Of a DNA stretch of 64,000 bases, positions 17,425-27,820 are shown piece by piece. This DNA comes from Lachnospiraceae bacterium (GTDB lineage: Bacteria > Bacillota > Clostridia > Lachnospirales > Lachnospiraceae): NCBI GenBank assembly GCA_024696945.1, contig JAILGF010000071.1:1-64000 (forward strand), in the 5' to 3' direction. Position 1 is the first letter of the stretch. Each line of letters begins with the position of its first letter. The notes under the pieces were generated by a model. It saw only the letters and a program-made list of their open reading frames with translations, was not told where the DNA came from and did no database searches. Both the position numbers and the translations under genes were made by a program.

Positions 17425-19653
17425 ATGGGTAAATCTTTATTTATAGCGGAAAAACCAAGCGTGGCACAGCAGTTTGCCGATGCCATTTCACATAATTCAA
17501 AACAGAGCTTTAAGAAGGGTGACGGATTCATGGAGTCCGCAGACTGTGTTGTTACCTGGTGTGTGGGACATCTTGTAACCATGAGTTATCCTGAGGCCTA
17601 TGATGCAGCGTTAAAGCAATGGAGTCTTAACACCATCCCCTTTATTCCCGAAACCTTCAAATATGAGGTTATCGACAACGTAAAGAAGCAGTTTAACATT
17701 GTAAAAGGACTGCTTAACAGGAATGACGTCGAAAGGATATATGTCTGTACCGACTCGGGACGTGAAGGAGAATACATATACAGGCTTGTGGATTCGATGG
17801 CCGGAGTGCCTTCAACAAAGGATAAACGCCGTGTGTGGATAGATTCCCAGACGGAAGAAGAGGTCATGAGGGGCATCAGGGAGGCAAAACCTCTTTCGGA
17901 ATATGACAATCTCTCGGATGCAGCATATCTGAGAGCCAAAGAGGATTACCTTATGGGTATCAATTTCTCAAGGGTTCTTACACTTAAGTATGGTTATAAC
18001 GTCCGCCGTTTCCTAAACGAGGAAAAGGCAGGAGCCATATCGGTGGGCCGCGTTATGACGTGTGTTTTGGGAATGGTTGTAAGGCGAGAGAGGGAAATAA
18101 GAGCGTTTACCAAAACCCCATTTTACAGGGTTATAGCCGATGCGCTTCTTCCGGGCAGCAGCGCAGAGCCTCTTCCATGCGAATTCAGGGCAGTGGAGGG
18201 CTCAAAGTATTTTAATACGCCGCATATGTACAAGGAGAATGGTTTCAAGGAACTTGATGAGGCACAGAAGCTGATCTCCTCAATGGAAGGGATAGAAAAA
18301 GACGACCTGATCTTTTCGACGATTTACGGCAAGGGAAATCAGAGCGTGGAGATCGCGCATGGCGATGTTCAAGGAGAAAAGGCACAGGAGGACAACAATG
18401 TGCCTATAACAGGCTACAGAACAATGTGCCCCGAGGACCTGAAAGCCAAGGTAGCTTCCGTGGAGAAGAAAAAGGAGACCAAGAATCCTCCTTTACTGTT
18501 CAATCTGGCGGAGCTTCAGAACGAATGCTCAAAGCTGTTTAAGATCAGCCCCGATGAGACGCTTGCAATCACACAGGAGCTGTATGAAAAGAAGCTGGTA
18601 ACATATCCGAGAACCGATGCGAGAGTGCTTTCTACAGCTGTAGCAAAAGAAATAGACAAGAATATTGCAGGCCTTAAGAATTTCCCTCCCATGAAGGATT
18701 TTGCCGAAGAGGTACTGAACGGGAAGGCATTTCTGGGACTTGAGAAAACAAAATATGTAAACGATAAGCAGATTACGGATCACTATGCCATTATTCCCAC
18801 TGGACAGGGCTTCGGAGCACTTGGAAGTGTCAAGCCTTTGGGTAAGAAGGTTTACGAGCTTATCTGCAGAAGGTTCTTAAGTATTTTTTATCCTGCGGCG
18901 GTATATAGGAAGATTACCCTTACGATAGAGAAGGACGGAGAGAAATTCATAGCTAATTTCAAGGCATTGGAAACAGAGGGATGGCTTAAGGTGGCCAAGG
19001 TCAATAAGCCGAAGGATGCATCCGGGGACGGAACGGCAAGTGCCGAACAGCCTTCCGAGGAAGGAGAAGGCTCCCAGGACAAGGGTGAAGGCGAGGCTGA
19101 AGTCGAAGAGATGGGAACCGACATTCTTGAGGCCGTTGGCAAGCTTAAAAAAGGATCTGAACTGACGGTTAAGGATTTTATGATAAAGACCGGTGAGACC
19201 GCGCCTCCCAAGCGTTATAGCTCGGGTTCCATGATACTTGCAATGGAAAATGCCGGTCAGCTTATAGAGGATGAGGAACTGAGGGCCCAGATAAAGGGAA
19301 GCGGCATCGGAACGAGTGCAACAAGGGCAGAGATACTTAACAAGCTGATAAGGATCAGCTATATCGCTATTAACAAAAAGACGCAGATACTTACTCCCAC
19401 CTTGAAGGGCGAGGTGATCTACGAGGTTGTGAACGCATCCATAAGGGGACTTCTGAACCCGGAGCTAACCGCCAGCTGGGAGAAGGGGCTTACGGGCGTT
19501 GCTGACGGAAGCATATCGGAAAAGGATTATATTGTCAAACTGGAGCAGTATATCAGGAAGATGACTGACGGAGTAAAGGGGTTAAACAACTCCGCTCTGC
19601 TTGAAAATAATTTCAGATACGCAAAAACTTTTTATGTAAAGTCCAAAAAATAG
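17425..19653 (+). CDS. topB: DNA topoisomerase III
   Basis: A 742-residue type IA topoisomerase. Toprim domain: LFIAEKPSVAQQFAD at the start and YVCTDSGREGEYIYRLVD (the DxDxE-type acidic cluster). Active-site segment: KKLVTYPRTDARVLS, with the catalytic Tyr in TYPRTD. Later: GQLIEDEELRAQIKGSGIGTSATRAEIL, typical of TopB. An acidic, low-complexity insert (about residues 530-570, EEGEGSQDKGEGEAEVEE) interrupts domain I/III. There are no C-terminal zinc fingers, which distinguishes it from TopA. It decatenates and relaxes DNA. TopB copies are common both on chromosomes and on conjugative elements; nothing else here points to an element. Confidence 0.93.
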   Translation: MGKSLFIAEKPSVAQQFADAISHNSKQSFKKGDGFMESADCVVTWCVGHLVTMSYPEAYDAALKQWSLNTIPFIPETFKYEVIDNVKKQFNIVKGLLNRNDVERIYVCTDSGREGEYIYRLVDSMAGVPSTKDKRRVWIDSQTEEEVMRGIREAKPLSEYDNLSDAAYLRAKEDYLMGINFSRVLTLKYGYNVRRFLNEEKAGAISVGRVMTCVLGMVVRREREIRAFTKTPFYRVIADALLPGSSAEPLPCEFRAVEGSKYFNTPHMYKENGFKELDEAQKLISSMEGIEKDDLIFSTIYGKGNQSVEIAHGDVQGEKAQEDNNVPITGYRTMCPEDLKAKVASVEKKKETKNPPLLFNLAELQNECSKLFKISPDETLAITQELYEKKLVTYPRTDARVLSTAVAKEIDKNIAGLKNFPPMKDFAEEVLNGKAFLGLEKTKYVNDKQITDHYAIIPTGQGFGALGSVKPLGKKVYELICRRFLSIFYPAAVYRKITLTIEKDGEKFIANFKALETEGWLKVAKVNKPKDASGDGTASAEQPSEEGEGSQDKGEGEAEVEEMGTDILEAVGKLKKGSELTVKDFMIKTGETAPPKRYSSGSMILAMENAGQLIEDEELRAQIKGSGIGTSATRAEILNKLIRISYIAINKKTQILTPTLKGEVIYEVVNASIRGLLNPELTASWEKGLTGVADGSISEKDYIVKLEQYIRKMTDGVKGLNNSALLENNFRYAKTFYVKSKK

Positions 19654-19723
19654 GACACACGATGCTGTAACCTTCAGTATGTAAAGAACAAATGAGCGAT
19701 TTTTTACATACGGAGGCGGGATT

Positions 19724-19891
19724 ATGAATAAGACTTTATTCTTCACAAAGGTTAAGAAGGCTTTGAAAAACGTGGTTATTTCAGCGTTTTTACTTGCTTG
19801 GAGCATCGGGATGTTCACCGGAGGAATGTACGGAATGGCAGCCGTTATCGTCGGCATTCCGGCCGTGATAGGATTTACTGTTTTTGAATGA
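19724..19891 (+). CDS. Small membrane protein (55 aa)
   Basis: ATG at 19724 with CGGAGGCGGG eight bases upstream; the frame ends with TGA at 19889-19891. The peptide starts MNKTLFFTKVKKALKN and is then almost entirely hydrophobic with two Gly-rich helices (AFLLAWSIGMFTGGMYG, AAVIVGIPAVIGF). The strong ribosome binding site and membrane-like sequence make it a believable gene. No family recognised. Confidence 0.6.
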   Translation: MNKTLFFTKVKKALKNVVISAFLLAWSIGMFTGGMYGMAAVIVGIPAVIGFTVFE

Positions 19892-19896
19892 AAAAG

Positions 19897-19925
19897 TAGA
19901 CAATTCGGTTTTTTTGTGTTACAAT
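19897..19925 (+). promoter_or_regulatory. Promoter for the HD-GYP gene
   Basis: TAGACA (19897-19902), 17 bases, TACAAT (19920-19925). Leader about 40 bases. Confidence 0.6.
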
Positions 19926-19972
19926 AAGATATTAAATGAAAAGTCCACAGTGTTTTTTTTACGGAGGTGTGT

Positions 19973-21064
19973 ATGGGGGATGCACCGAACAATTTCTTAA
20001 ACGATAAGGACATAGAACGTATACCTATCAGCCGTGCCGTTCCCGGCATGGAGCTCGCTAAGGATATTTATTCGCGTAACGATCAGATGGTACTCGGACG
20101 CGGGTCTATTCTTGATGCCCAGAAAATCTCTAAGATCATGTTTTACTCCGTTGATACCATCACGGTCTATAAGATGGAGGAGCAGGGCGAGAAAACCCTT
20201 ACCGAGCAGCTCAAGGCAAGTGTTGAGTTCCGGGAGTTTTCACAGCATTACGATAAAACGGTAAATGTTTTTAAGGATTCGGTAAACAAGGTTATAACAG
20301 AAAACCGTGAGATAGACGGCGAGGAGCTTTTGGGCGAGATCGAGGATATCATCGACCAGACCGGAAGCAATTCCAGGATTTTCAACATGCTCCATTGTAT
20401 CAGGGATTACGATGAGATGACCTATGTCCACAGCGTAAACGTTTCTCTTATCTGCAACTGCTTTGCAAAGTGGCTTGATATGAACGAGGAGGATAAAAGG
20501 ATCATTACCTTGGGCGGACTTCTTCACGACATAGGAAAGATAAGCATCCCGAGGGAAATCCTGCTTAAGCCTGATTCACTTACGGCTGACGAATACGAGG
20601 TTGTCAAGACTCATACCACAAAGGGTTATACGATTCTTAAAGAGAAGAGGATAGACGACAGGATAAAGATGATAGCCCTTCAGCATCATGAGCGTGCCGA
20701 CAGAACCGGGTATCCTTACGGTAAGTCGGGAGATGAGATAGAACCGTTTGCGATGATAGTTGCCATCGCTGACGTATATGACGCAATGACAAGCGACAGG
20801 GTTTACCGTCCGAGAATATGCCCGTTTGATGTTGTCCAGACCTTGGAGGACGGAAATAATAAGTACAATGCGGGATATCTTGTTCCGCTCCTAGAACAGA
20901 TAACCGAGGTTTATATCAACCATACCGTAAGGCTTTCAAATGATTCGGTGGGCCGTGTAATAATGATCAACCGCGGTGAGCTTTCTAAACCGGTTATACA
21001 GGTTAAGAACGAGTTCCTTGACTTAACGAAGTTCAGAAAGCTGAAGATAGAAGAAATCTTATAG
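19973..21064 (+). CDS. HD-GYP domain phosphodiesterase
   Basis: Start chosen at ATG 19973, five bases after ACGGAGG; an in-frame GTG at 19967 overlaps the ribosome binding site. The 363-residue protein has an N-terminal DUF3391-like region (ISRAVPGMELAKDIYSRNDQMVLGRG) and a full HD-GYP domain: YVHSVNVSLI, GGLLHDIGKISIP (HD), KTHTTKGYTIL, LQHHERADRTGYPYG (HHExxDGxGYP with Arg-Thr for Asp-Gly) and AIADVYDAMTSDRVYRP. All metal-binding His/Asp are present. Family members hydrolyse c-di-GMP to pGpG or GMP. No sensor domain or receiver is fused. It is followed 21 bases later by the AI-2E transporter gene. Confidence 0.92.
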   Translation: MGDAPNNFLNDKDIERIPISRAVPGMELAKDIYSRNDQMVLGRGSILDAQKISKIMFYSVDTITVYKMEEQGEKTLTEQLKASVEFREFSQHYDKTVNVFKDSVNKVITENREIDGEELLGEIEDIIDQTGSNSRIFNMLHCIRDYDEMTYVHSVNVSLICNCFAKWLDMNEEDKRIITLGGLLHDIGKISIPREILLKPDSLTADEYEVVKTHTTKGYTILKEKRIDDRIKMIALQHHERADRTGYPYGKSGDEIEPFAMIVAIADVYDAMTSDRVYRPRICPFDVVQTLEDGNNKYNAGYLVPLLEQITEVYINHTVRLSNDSVGRVIMINRGELSKPVIQVKNEFLDLTKFRKLKIEEIL

Positions 21065-21085
21065 AGTACATCCGGGGTTTAAAAG

Positions 21086-22498
21086 ATGGATAAAAAAGAG
21101 GTAATAAAAGAAAGAAGATATGATGCTCCACGGAAGAAGTTCGGCGGTTACGGTTTGACCGCCTTTCTTGTGCTTGCCGCGGCTATTCTTCTTATTTTTA
21201 TTTTCCTGAGGATAGATGAGTTTTCGGAAGTTCTCTCAACTGTAATGAGGGCACTTTCACCGGTTATCATAGGAATAATTTTCGCATATCTTATGAATCC
21301 TCTGATGAATGTTTTCGAAAATGCCATGAAGAGGTTTTTCTTAAAGCATGCGAGAAAGATAACAAGAGCAAAGAAGTTCTGCAGGGTAGTGAGCCTGATA
21401 CTGACCATGCTTATATTGGTTGCGGTCATTTCAATCATCATATATATGCTCATCCCTGAACTGACGGATACCATCATGGGTACCGAAACAACCGAAGGCC
21501 TTGTAACAATACTTCCGCAGCAGTCGGAAAACTTAAAGACATGGCTTCAGGACGTTCTTAACAACGATTCGAAGATAGCGGGCTTTGCCAAAGAAGCACT
21601 TGAAAAGGGTGCAAATTATCTGGATGATTTCGTAAACAATAAGATAATCCATTACACATCGGATATCCTGATGTATATCGCAAGCGGCGTATGGAGCGTA
21701 TTCGGCATTGTTTATGATATTATCATCGGAATTATATTCTCGGTATACATCCTGCTTTCAAAAGAAACGTTTGCGGGACATGCGAAAAAGATAGTATTTT
21801 CGATATTTAAGAGAAGCAGGGCAAATACGATCGTCAGGATCACAAAGCTCTGCCATAACAAGTTTACCGGAGCCATTACCGGAAAAATAGTCGATTCCAT
21901 TATCATCGGTGTGCTGTGCTTCATAGGAATGATGATCATGGACATACCGTACAGGCTGCTGGTAAGCGTTATTGTTGCGGTTACGAACGTTATTCCTTTC
22001 TTCGGACCGTATATAGGCGGTGTACCGAGTATTTTCCTGATACTGTGTGCAGACCCTATTAAAGCATTGTATTTCCTGATTTTCCTTATAGTACTCCAGC
22101 AGTTTGACTGCAATTTCCTTGATCCGAAGATAGTTGGAGGCTCGATCGGGCTTTCACCCTTCTGGGTACTGTTCGCCTGCGTCGTATTCGGTGCTCTGTT
22201 CGGACTTCCGGGTATGCTTCTAGGAGTTCCGGGAATGGCCTGCGTATATATGATAATCAAGGAGGCTGTTGAAGCACGGCTAAAGAAGCGAGGACTGAGA
22301 ACGGATACGGACTACTACATAGATGCCGACAGCGTCGATGAGCAGGAGCTTGTGCTTGTCGATCCGAGACTGGATCCCATAAAGATAAGTCCGGACGAGT
22401 ACGAGCAGAAAATAAAGGAAGAAGAGCATCTGTACGATGATAAAGACGATACGGATGCTGAAAATGAGGACGATAAAGAGGACAATAAAGATGAGTAA
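21086..22498 (+). CDS. AI-2E family transporter (PerM/YdiK type)
   Basis: A 470-residue membrane protein with seven or eight helices. Marks of the family are ALSPVIIGIIFAYLMNPLM near residue 65, a long extracytoplasmic coiled segment (130-200), the VTNVIPFFGPYIGGVPSIFL motif and the IVGGSIGLSPFWVLFACVVFGALFGLPGMLLGVPG helix pair (written here only as landmarks ending at G-VPG). The C-terminal ~75 residues are a charged cytoplasmic tail rich in Asp/Glu. Family members export AI-2, or act as Na+/H+ or peptide efflux proteins; substrate cannot be told. The stop overlaps the next start by 8 bases. Confidence 0.9.
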   Translation: MDKKEVIKERRYDAPRKKFGGYGLTAFLVLAAAILLIFIFLRIDEFSEVLSTVMRALSPVIIGIIFAYLMNPLMNVFENAMKRFFLKHARKITRAKKFCRVVSLILTMLILVAVISIIIYMLIPELTDTIMGTETTEGLVTILPQQSENLKTWLQDVLNNDSKIAGFAKEALEKGANYLDDFVNNKIIHYTSDILMYIASGVWSVFGIVYDIIIGIIFSVYILLSKETFAGHAKKIVFSIFKRSRANTIVRITKLCHNKFTGAITGKIVDSIIIGVLCFIGMMIMDIPYRLLVSVIVAVTNVIPFFGPYIGGVPSIFLILCADPIKALYFLIFLIVLQQFDCNFLDPKIVGGSIGLSPFWVLFACVVFGALFGLPGMLLGVPGMACVYMIIKEAVEARLKKRGLRTDTDYYIDADSVDEQELVLVDPRLDPIKISPDEYEQKIKEEEHLYDDKDDTDAENEDDKEDNKDE

Positions 22499-23249
22499 GT
22501 TTTTTAGTGTAGACAACAAGTTTTTTTCAACAATTAACAAGATCGTGGATCTTTTGTGGCTGAGCTTCCTTTGGTCAGTATGCTGCCTGCCTACGATCTT
22601 CCTTATGATTGTTTTCCTGGTTGATTTTGACAAGGTGGGACTTCTGATCATAGTATTCCTGCCTATAGCGGTCATCACCATGGGCCCTGCCTCCGCAGCT
22701 CTGTATTATGCAGTGGTCAAGTCTGTAAGACGTGACAGAAGTTATGCCACAAAGTGTTTCTTCCACGGATTTAAAACCAATTTCAAATATGGTGCAATAA
22801 GCTCCGTTATCTTAGGATTTGCTACAGGCATCCTTATCGTGGATTATTTCTGGGCAGCTTATTCCGACACCGTGGACCCTAACATCGGCGGTCTTATGAG
22901 CGGTGCGTTTATCGGTGTGGGGATTTTTGTTCTGTTCACACTTATCTGGATAAATCCTTTACTTTCAAGGTTTGATCTGAAGCTTAAGGAGCTTTTTAAA
23001 AATGCCCTTATCCTTTCGGTCAAGAATTTCTTCAGGACGATAATCATGGGTGCCTTCTGGGTAGGTCTTGCTTATCTGTTCCTGCATTTCTTCCAGTATA
23101 TTTACCAGTATATCATTTTCATTCCGTTCGTACTTCCCGGTGTTTCGGCCCTTTTAAGGTCGTTCGTTATCGAGCCTGTATTTAAGCGTATAACCGGAGA
23201 TCCGAACGAGGATTCCGAAAATGAAGTTGATGCATGGTATGCAGAATAA
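22491..23249 (+). CDS. YesL (DUF624) family membrane protein
   Basis: The frame opens further upstream inside the transporter gene, but the ATG at 22491 overlapping that gene's stop gives the family's usual N-terminus (MSKFFSVDNKFFSTINKIVD), 252 residues. YesL marks: LLWLSFLWSVCCLPTIF helix, GPASAALYYAVVKSVRRDRSY loop, FFHGFKTNFKYGAISS, and FVLPGVSALLRSFVIEPVF at the end. About five membrane helices. YesL proteins often sit beside carbohydrate-uptake genes; here it lies just before glgB. Precise role unknown. Confidence 0.88.
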   Translation: MSKFFSVDNKFFSTINKIVDLLWLSFLWSVCCLPTIFLMIVFLVDFDKVGLLIIVFLPIAVITMGPASAALYYAVVKSVRRDRSYATKCFFHGFKTNFKYGAISSVILGFATGILIVDYFWAAYSDTVDPNIGGLMSGAFIGVGIFVLFTLIWINPLLSRFDLKLKELFKNALILSVKNFFRTIIMGAFWVGLAYLFLHFFQYIYQYIIFIPFVLPGVSALLRSFVIEPVFKRITGDPNEDSENEVDAWYAE

Positions 23250-23288
23250 AATTGATAAGTAACAATAATTGACACATGGAGGTTAAAA

Positions 23289-25574
23289 ATGGAGAAAGAA
23301 TTGTATGAGGTTTTGGATTGGGGAACAATGGAAGCACTGGAGTATTCCGAGTGCGATGATCCGCACGCGTGGTTAGGCCCTCATAAGACAAAAAACGGAG
23401 TTATCTATAATGCGTTTATGCCCAATGCCAAATCCGTAGCGGTGAAGTTTGCCGACAAGACTGTGGATATGGTTTCCACTGACGAAAAGGGCAATTTCTC
23501 TCTTCTTACCAAGGATAAGAAGATTAAAGAATATAAGCTGGTAGTCACCTATGATAACGATACTGTGACTGAATTTTATGACGCCTATTCTTTCCCCATC
23601 ATCTTCAATTCGGAGGATGAGAACCGTTTTATAAAGGGCATTCATTACGAAGTATACGAAAAGCTCGGTTCTCACGTTATGACAATAAACGGGGTTGAGG
23701 GCGTTTATTTTGCTGTTTGGGCTCCCAATGCCGAGAGAGTAAGCATAGTGGGTGACTTTGACATGTGGGACGGCAGGCGTTACCCCATGAGAAAGCTTCG
23801 TGCTTCAGGCGTATTCGAGCTTTTCATCCCCGGACTTAAGGAAGGCTCGGTATACAAATACGAGATTAAAGGAAAGAACGGTCTTGCATTCTTAAAAACC
23901 GATCCTTACGGCAACAGGTTTGAGCTCCGTCCCGATACGGCAACGGTAGTTACGAAGCTTGACTACGACTGGAAGGATTCAAAGTGGATAGAGAAGAGAA
24001 AGGCACAGGAGCTTGAGAAGATCCCTATGTCGATCTATGAGGTTCATCTTGGATCATGGCTCAGAAAGGGCGAGGGTGACAACGATTTCTACAATTACAA
24101 GGAAATCGCGGTGAAACTTGCAAAATACGTTAAAAAGATGGGTTATACCCATATCGAATTATTACCTGTTATGGAGCATCCTTTTGACGGCTCCTGGGGA
24201 TATCAGGTAACCGGTTATTATGCAGCAACCTCAAGATACGGAACTCCTCAGGATTTCATGTATTTCATGGATTACATGCATAACGAGGATATAGGCGTTA
24301 TTCTGGATTGGGTTCCCGCTCATTTCCCTAAGGACGCATTTGCACTTGCAAGGTTCGACGGCGGCTGCCTCTACGAGCATAAGGATCCCAGACTCGGAGA
24401 GCATCCTGATTGGGGCACACTGATTTTCGATTTCGGACGTCCCGAGGTATCGAATTTCCTTATTGCCAATGCTCTTTTCTGGGTTAAGAAATACCATGCC
24501 GACGGTATCAGAATGGATGCGGTTGCCTCCATGCTGTACCTTGATTACGGACGCAGGGACGGAGAATGGGTTGCAAATAAGTACGGAAGCAATGAGAATC
24601 TGGAAGCTATAGAACTTTTAAAGCATCTTAATTCAGTTTTCCATAAATGCAATGACGGCGCTGTTATCATTGCCGAGGAATCTACCGCATGGCCTAGGAT
24701 AACCGGCAAGGTGGAGGATGAAGGACTTGGATTTGACCTTAAGTGGAATATGGGCTGGATGAATGACTTTACCGGCTATATGAAGCAGGATCCTCTGTTC
24801 AGAAAGGGCTGCCACGGAATGCTGACATTCAGCATGATGTATGCATACAGCGAGCGTTTCGTTCTGGTGCTTTCTCATGATGAGGTTGTTCACGGAAAGT
24901 GCTCAATGCTCAACAAGATGCCCGGCTTTGAGGTTGATAAATTCGCAAACTTAAGGGCTGCATACGGTTTCATGACCGGGCATCCCGGAAAGAAGCTTCT
25001 GTTCATGGGTCAGGAATTTGCACAGGAGCGTGAATGGAGTGAAGCAAGAAGCCTTGATTGGGATCTGCTGGATGAGGATCTTCATCAGAAGATGCAGAAA
25101 TTCTGTGCGGATCTGAATAAGCTTTATACCACTAAGAGTGCATTTTATCTGCTTGACAACGATCCCAACGGATTTAAGTGGATGAGCTGTCTTGATGCGG
25201 ACCACAGTATCGTAAGCTTTATCAGATATGACGGAAAGAAGGAGAATACACTGCTCTTTGTATTCAACTTTACGCCTGTTGTATACAATTACTTTATTCA
25301 GGCTGTTCCTTATGCCGGAAGCTATAAGGAGATACTTAACAGTGATGCCGAGAAATACGGCGGTTCGGGAAGGGTTAACAGCAGAGTAAGAAAGTCCCGC
25401 CCGATGCCTAAGGACGGTCAGAGCAACTCGATAGAGATGGTTCTTCCTCCTTTGTCGGTATGTGTATTTGAGTACAAGCCTTTGCCTGTAAAGGTGGAGA
25501 AAACCGAAAAGGATAAGGCTCCGGCACCTAAAAAGAGGGTAAAGGTTAATCCCATAAAACCTAATGCTAAATAA
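23289..25574 (+). CDS. glgB: 1,4-alpha-glucan branching enzyme
   Basis: A 761-residue GH13 enzyme that makes alpha-1,6 branches in glycogen. N-terminal CBM48 domains (AWLGPHKTKNGVIYNAFMPN, then VEGVYFAVWAPNAERVSIVGDFD). Catalytic (beta/alpha)8 barrel: GVILDWVPAHFPKD, ADGIRMDAVASMLYLDYGR (nucleophile Asp), IIAEESTAWPRI (acid/base Glu) and FVLVLSHDEVVHGK (HD). All four GH13 regions are intact. The tail (about 735-761) is Lys/Pro-rich. No glgC/A/P genes are adjacent, so glycogen genes are dispersed. Ribosome binding site GGAGG. Confidence 0.96.
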   Translation: MEKELYEVLDWGTMEALEYSECDDPHAWLGPHKTKNGVIYNAFMPNAKSVAVKFADKTVDMVSTDEKGNFSLLTKDKKIKEYKLVVTYDNDTVTEFYDAYSFPIIFNSEDENRFIKGIHYEVYEKLGSHVMTINGVEGVYFAVWAPNAERVSIVGDFDMWDGRRYPMRKLRASGVFELFIPGLKEGSVYKYEIKGKNGLAFLKTDPYGNRFELRPDTATVVTKLDYDWKDSKWIEKRKAQELEKIPMSIYEVHLGSWLRKGEGDNDFYNYKEIAVKLAKYVKKMGYTHIELLPVMEHPFDGSWGYQVTGYYAATSRYGTPQDFMYFMDYMHNEDIGVILDWVPAHFPKDAFALARFDGGCLYEHKDPRLGEHPDWGTLIFDFGRPEVSNFLIANALFWVKKYHADGIRMDAVASMLYLDYGRRDGEWVANKYGSNENLEAIELLKHLNSVFHKCNDGAVIIAEESTAWPRITGKVEDEGLGFDLKWNMGWMNDFTGYMKQDPLFRKGCHGMLTFSMMYAYSERFVLVLSHDEVVHGKCSMLNKMPGFEVDKFANLRAAYGFMTGHPGKKLLFMGQEFAQEREWSEARSLDWDLLDEDLHQKMQKFCADLNKLYTTKSAFYLLDNDPNGFKWMSCLDADHSIVSFIRYDGKKENTLLFVFNFTPVVYNYFIQAVPYAGSYKEILNSDAEKYGGSGRVNSRVRKSRPMPKDGQSNSIEMVLPPLSVCVFEYKPLPVKVEKTEKDKAPAPKKRVKVNPIKPNAK

Positions 25575-25640
25575 TTGTTTATGATGAAAATGTGCTTTAT
25601 GGCACTATGTTAAAGATAAGAGAATGAAAGGGAAATAGAA

Positions 25641-27749
25641 ATGGATGATCTTGATCTGACTTCATATTTCGGGTGTAATACCTTTAATGATGCGGTTATG
25701 CGTGAAAGGCTTCCCTTGGCGGCATACCAGGCACTGAAAAATTCCATTGAGAACGGAGACGAGCTCTCCGGCGAGGTGGCTGAGGTTGTGGCAAACGCCA
25801 TGAAACAGTGGGCCATGGAGAGAGGTGCCACGCATTTCACACACTGGTTCCAGCCTATGACAGGTGTTACGGCCGAAAAGCACGATTCCTTCCTGGCTGT
25901 CGGAGACAACGGACGTGTCATTATGGAATTTTCGGGAAAAGAGCTTATTAAGGGTGAACCCGATGCTTCTTCATTCCCTTCAGGCGGACTCCGTGCCACC
26001 TTTGAAGCCAGAGGTTATACAGCTTGGGACTGCACTTCACCCGCATTCTTAAGAGAGGATGTTTCGGGAGTTACACTTTGCATTCCTACCGCGTTCTGCT
26101 CATATACGGGCGAGGCATTGGACAAGAAGACTCCGCTTCTCCGCTCCATGGAAGCAATAAACAGAGAGTCATTAAGAGTATTAAAACTGTTCGGAAAGAA
26201 CGTTAAGCATGTAGATGTATGTGTAGGCTCTGAGCAGGAATATTTCCTGATAGACAGAGAGAAGTATTTAAAGCGTGATGATCTGATATTCTCGGGACGT
26301 ACCCTTTTCGGAGCAAAGCCTCCTAAGGGTCAGGAGATGGACGATCATTATTTCGGAACAATAAAGGAAAGAGTTGCATCGTTCATGCATGAGCTGAACG
26401 AAGAGCTCTGGAAGCTGGGTATATATGCTAAAACCCAGCACAATGAGGCGGCTCCCGCACAGCATGAGCTGGCTCCCATATACAGTACTGTAAATATCGA
26501 AACAGACCATAACCAGCTGGTTATGGAATGCATGAAGAAGATCGCCGCACGCCACGGTCTGGCATGTCTCCTTCATGAAAAGCCTTTTGCCGGTGTTAAC
26601 GGATCCGGTAAGCACAACAACTGGTCCTTGGTTACCAATGAGGGTGAAAACCTTATGAAGCCCGGAAAGAAGCCGCATGAGAACATGCAGTTCCTGCTTT
26701 TCCTGGCTGCAGTTATTAAGGCTTGTGACGAACATGCCGAGCTTATAAGGATGTCCGCATCCTGCCCCGGAAACGATTACAGACTTGGCGGAGCAGAGGC
26801 ACCTCCCGCAATCTTCTCTGTATTTATAGGTGAACAGCTGGAGGATATATTTGCACAGCTGCTTGCTAACGGAAAGGCTACCAGCTCCAAGGAAAGAGAG
26901 CTTTTAAGGATAGGCGTCAGTTCAATTCCTTACATAAAGAAGGATGTAAGCGACAGGAACCGTACTTCTCCTTTCGCATTTACCGGAAATAAATTTGAAC
27001 TACGTATGGTAGGTTCTTCAATGTCTATCGCAGATGCAAATACAGTTCTCAATTCGATCGTGGCCGATTCCTTAAGAGAGATCGCCGATGAGCTTGAGGG
27101 TTCGATCGATTTCAGCGATAAGGTTATCAAGGTTATCTGTAAGATAATAAATGACCACAAGAGAGTTATTTTTGACGGAAACGGCTATTCCAAGGAATGG
27201 GTTGAAGAAGCAGAACGCCGCGGACTTCCCAACAAGGAATCCTATGTTGATGCAATTGAGGCGCTTACTTACGATAAGACAATATCGATGTTTGAGAGGC
27301 AGGGTGTATTCTCAAAGGCAGAGCTTGAGGCAAGAGCAGAGATATCCTATGAAATCTATTCCAAGACCGTAAACATCGAAGCGCGGACCATGATAGAGAT
27401 GGCTTCAAGAAAGTTCATTCCTGCGGCCGTTAAGCATGCAAAGACAATTGCGGATACCATAAATGCCATCTCGTCGGCATTGGATGAATCCGAGGCCGAC
27501 AATATGCGTGAGATGCTGGGCGAGTGCCTGGAGCATATCGGTGAGGCAAGACGTGCATTAAAGACATTGGATGACAATGTTAACACAGCATCAAGAATTA
27601 CAGGTGAAGAAAAGAGGGCTCGTTACTTTAGGGATTATGTGGTAAAGGCCATGAAGAATTTAAGAGAACCCGTGGATCACCTAGAGACCCTTGTGGATGC
27701 CGAGCTCTGGCCGGTACCTACCTACGGAGAGATGATATTCGAGGTATAG
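25641..27749 (+). CDS. glnN: Glutamine synthetase type III
   Basis: A 702-residue protein, the size of dodecameric GSIII. It forms glutamine from glutamate, ammonia and ATP. Landmarks: [22 protein letters not shown] (GSIII N-terminal signature), [32 protein letters not shown] (metal-binding Glu), [29 protein letters not shown] and [11 protein letters not shown], then [20 protein letters not shown]. These are the conserved catalytic segments. No GlnR or other nitrogen regulator site is obvious upstream. It is followed by a 28-base perfect palindrome. Confidence 0.96.
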   Translation: MDDLDLTSYFGCNTFNDAVMRERLPLAAYQALKNSIENGDELSGEVAEVVANAMKQWAMERGATHFTHWFQPMTGVTAEKHDSFLAVGDNGRVIMEFSGKELIKGEPDASSFPSGGLRATFEARGYTAWDCTSPAFLREDVSGVTLCIPTAFCSYTGEALDKKTPLLRSMEAINRESLRVLKLFGKNVKHVDVCVGSEQEYFLIDREKYLKRDDLIFSGRTLFGAKPPKGQEMDDHYFGTIKERVASFMHELNEELWKLGIYAKTQHNEAAPAQHELAPIYSTVNIETDHNQLVMECMKKIAARHGLACLLHEKPFAGVNGSGKHNNWSLVTNEGENLMKPGKKPHENMQFLLFLAAVIKACDEHAELIRMSASCPGNDYRLGGAEAPPAIFSVFIGEQLEDIFAQLLANGKATSSKERELLRIGVSSIPYIKKDVSDRNRTSPFAFTGNKFELRMVGSSMSIADANTVLNSIVADSLREIADELEGSIDFSDKVIKVICKIINDHKRVIFDGNGYSKEWVEEAERRGLPNKESYVDAIEALTYDKTISMFERQGVFSKAELEARAEISYEIYSKTVNIEARTMIEMASRKFIPAAVKHAKTIADTINAISSALDESEADNMREMLGECLEHIGEARRALKTLDDNVNTASRITGEEKRARYFRDYVVKAMKNLREPVDHLETLVDAELWPVPTYGEMIFEV

Positions 27750-27776
27750 ATACTATTCACAGCTGTGAATAGTATC
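27749..27776. repeat. 28-base perfect palindrome between glnN and the ABC-F gene
   Basis: GATACTATTCACAG followed by its exact complement CTGTGAATAGTATC, beginning on the last base of the glnN stop. As RNA it would make a 12-bp hairpin with an AGCT loop. No T run follows, so it is a weak terminator candidate; it could equally be an operator or an RNA-stabilising hairpin. Confidence 0.7.
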
Positions 27777-27820
27777 TGATATTTATAAAAAAGAAAACTA
27801 TATAGGAGATTTAGAAACAA

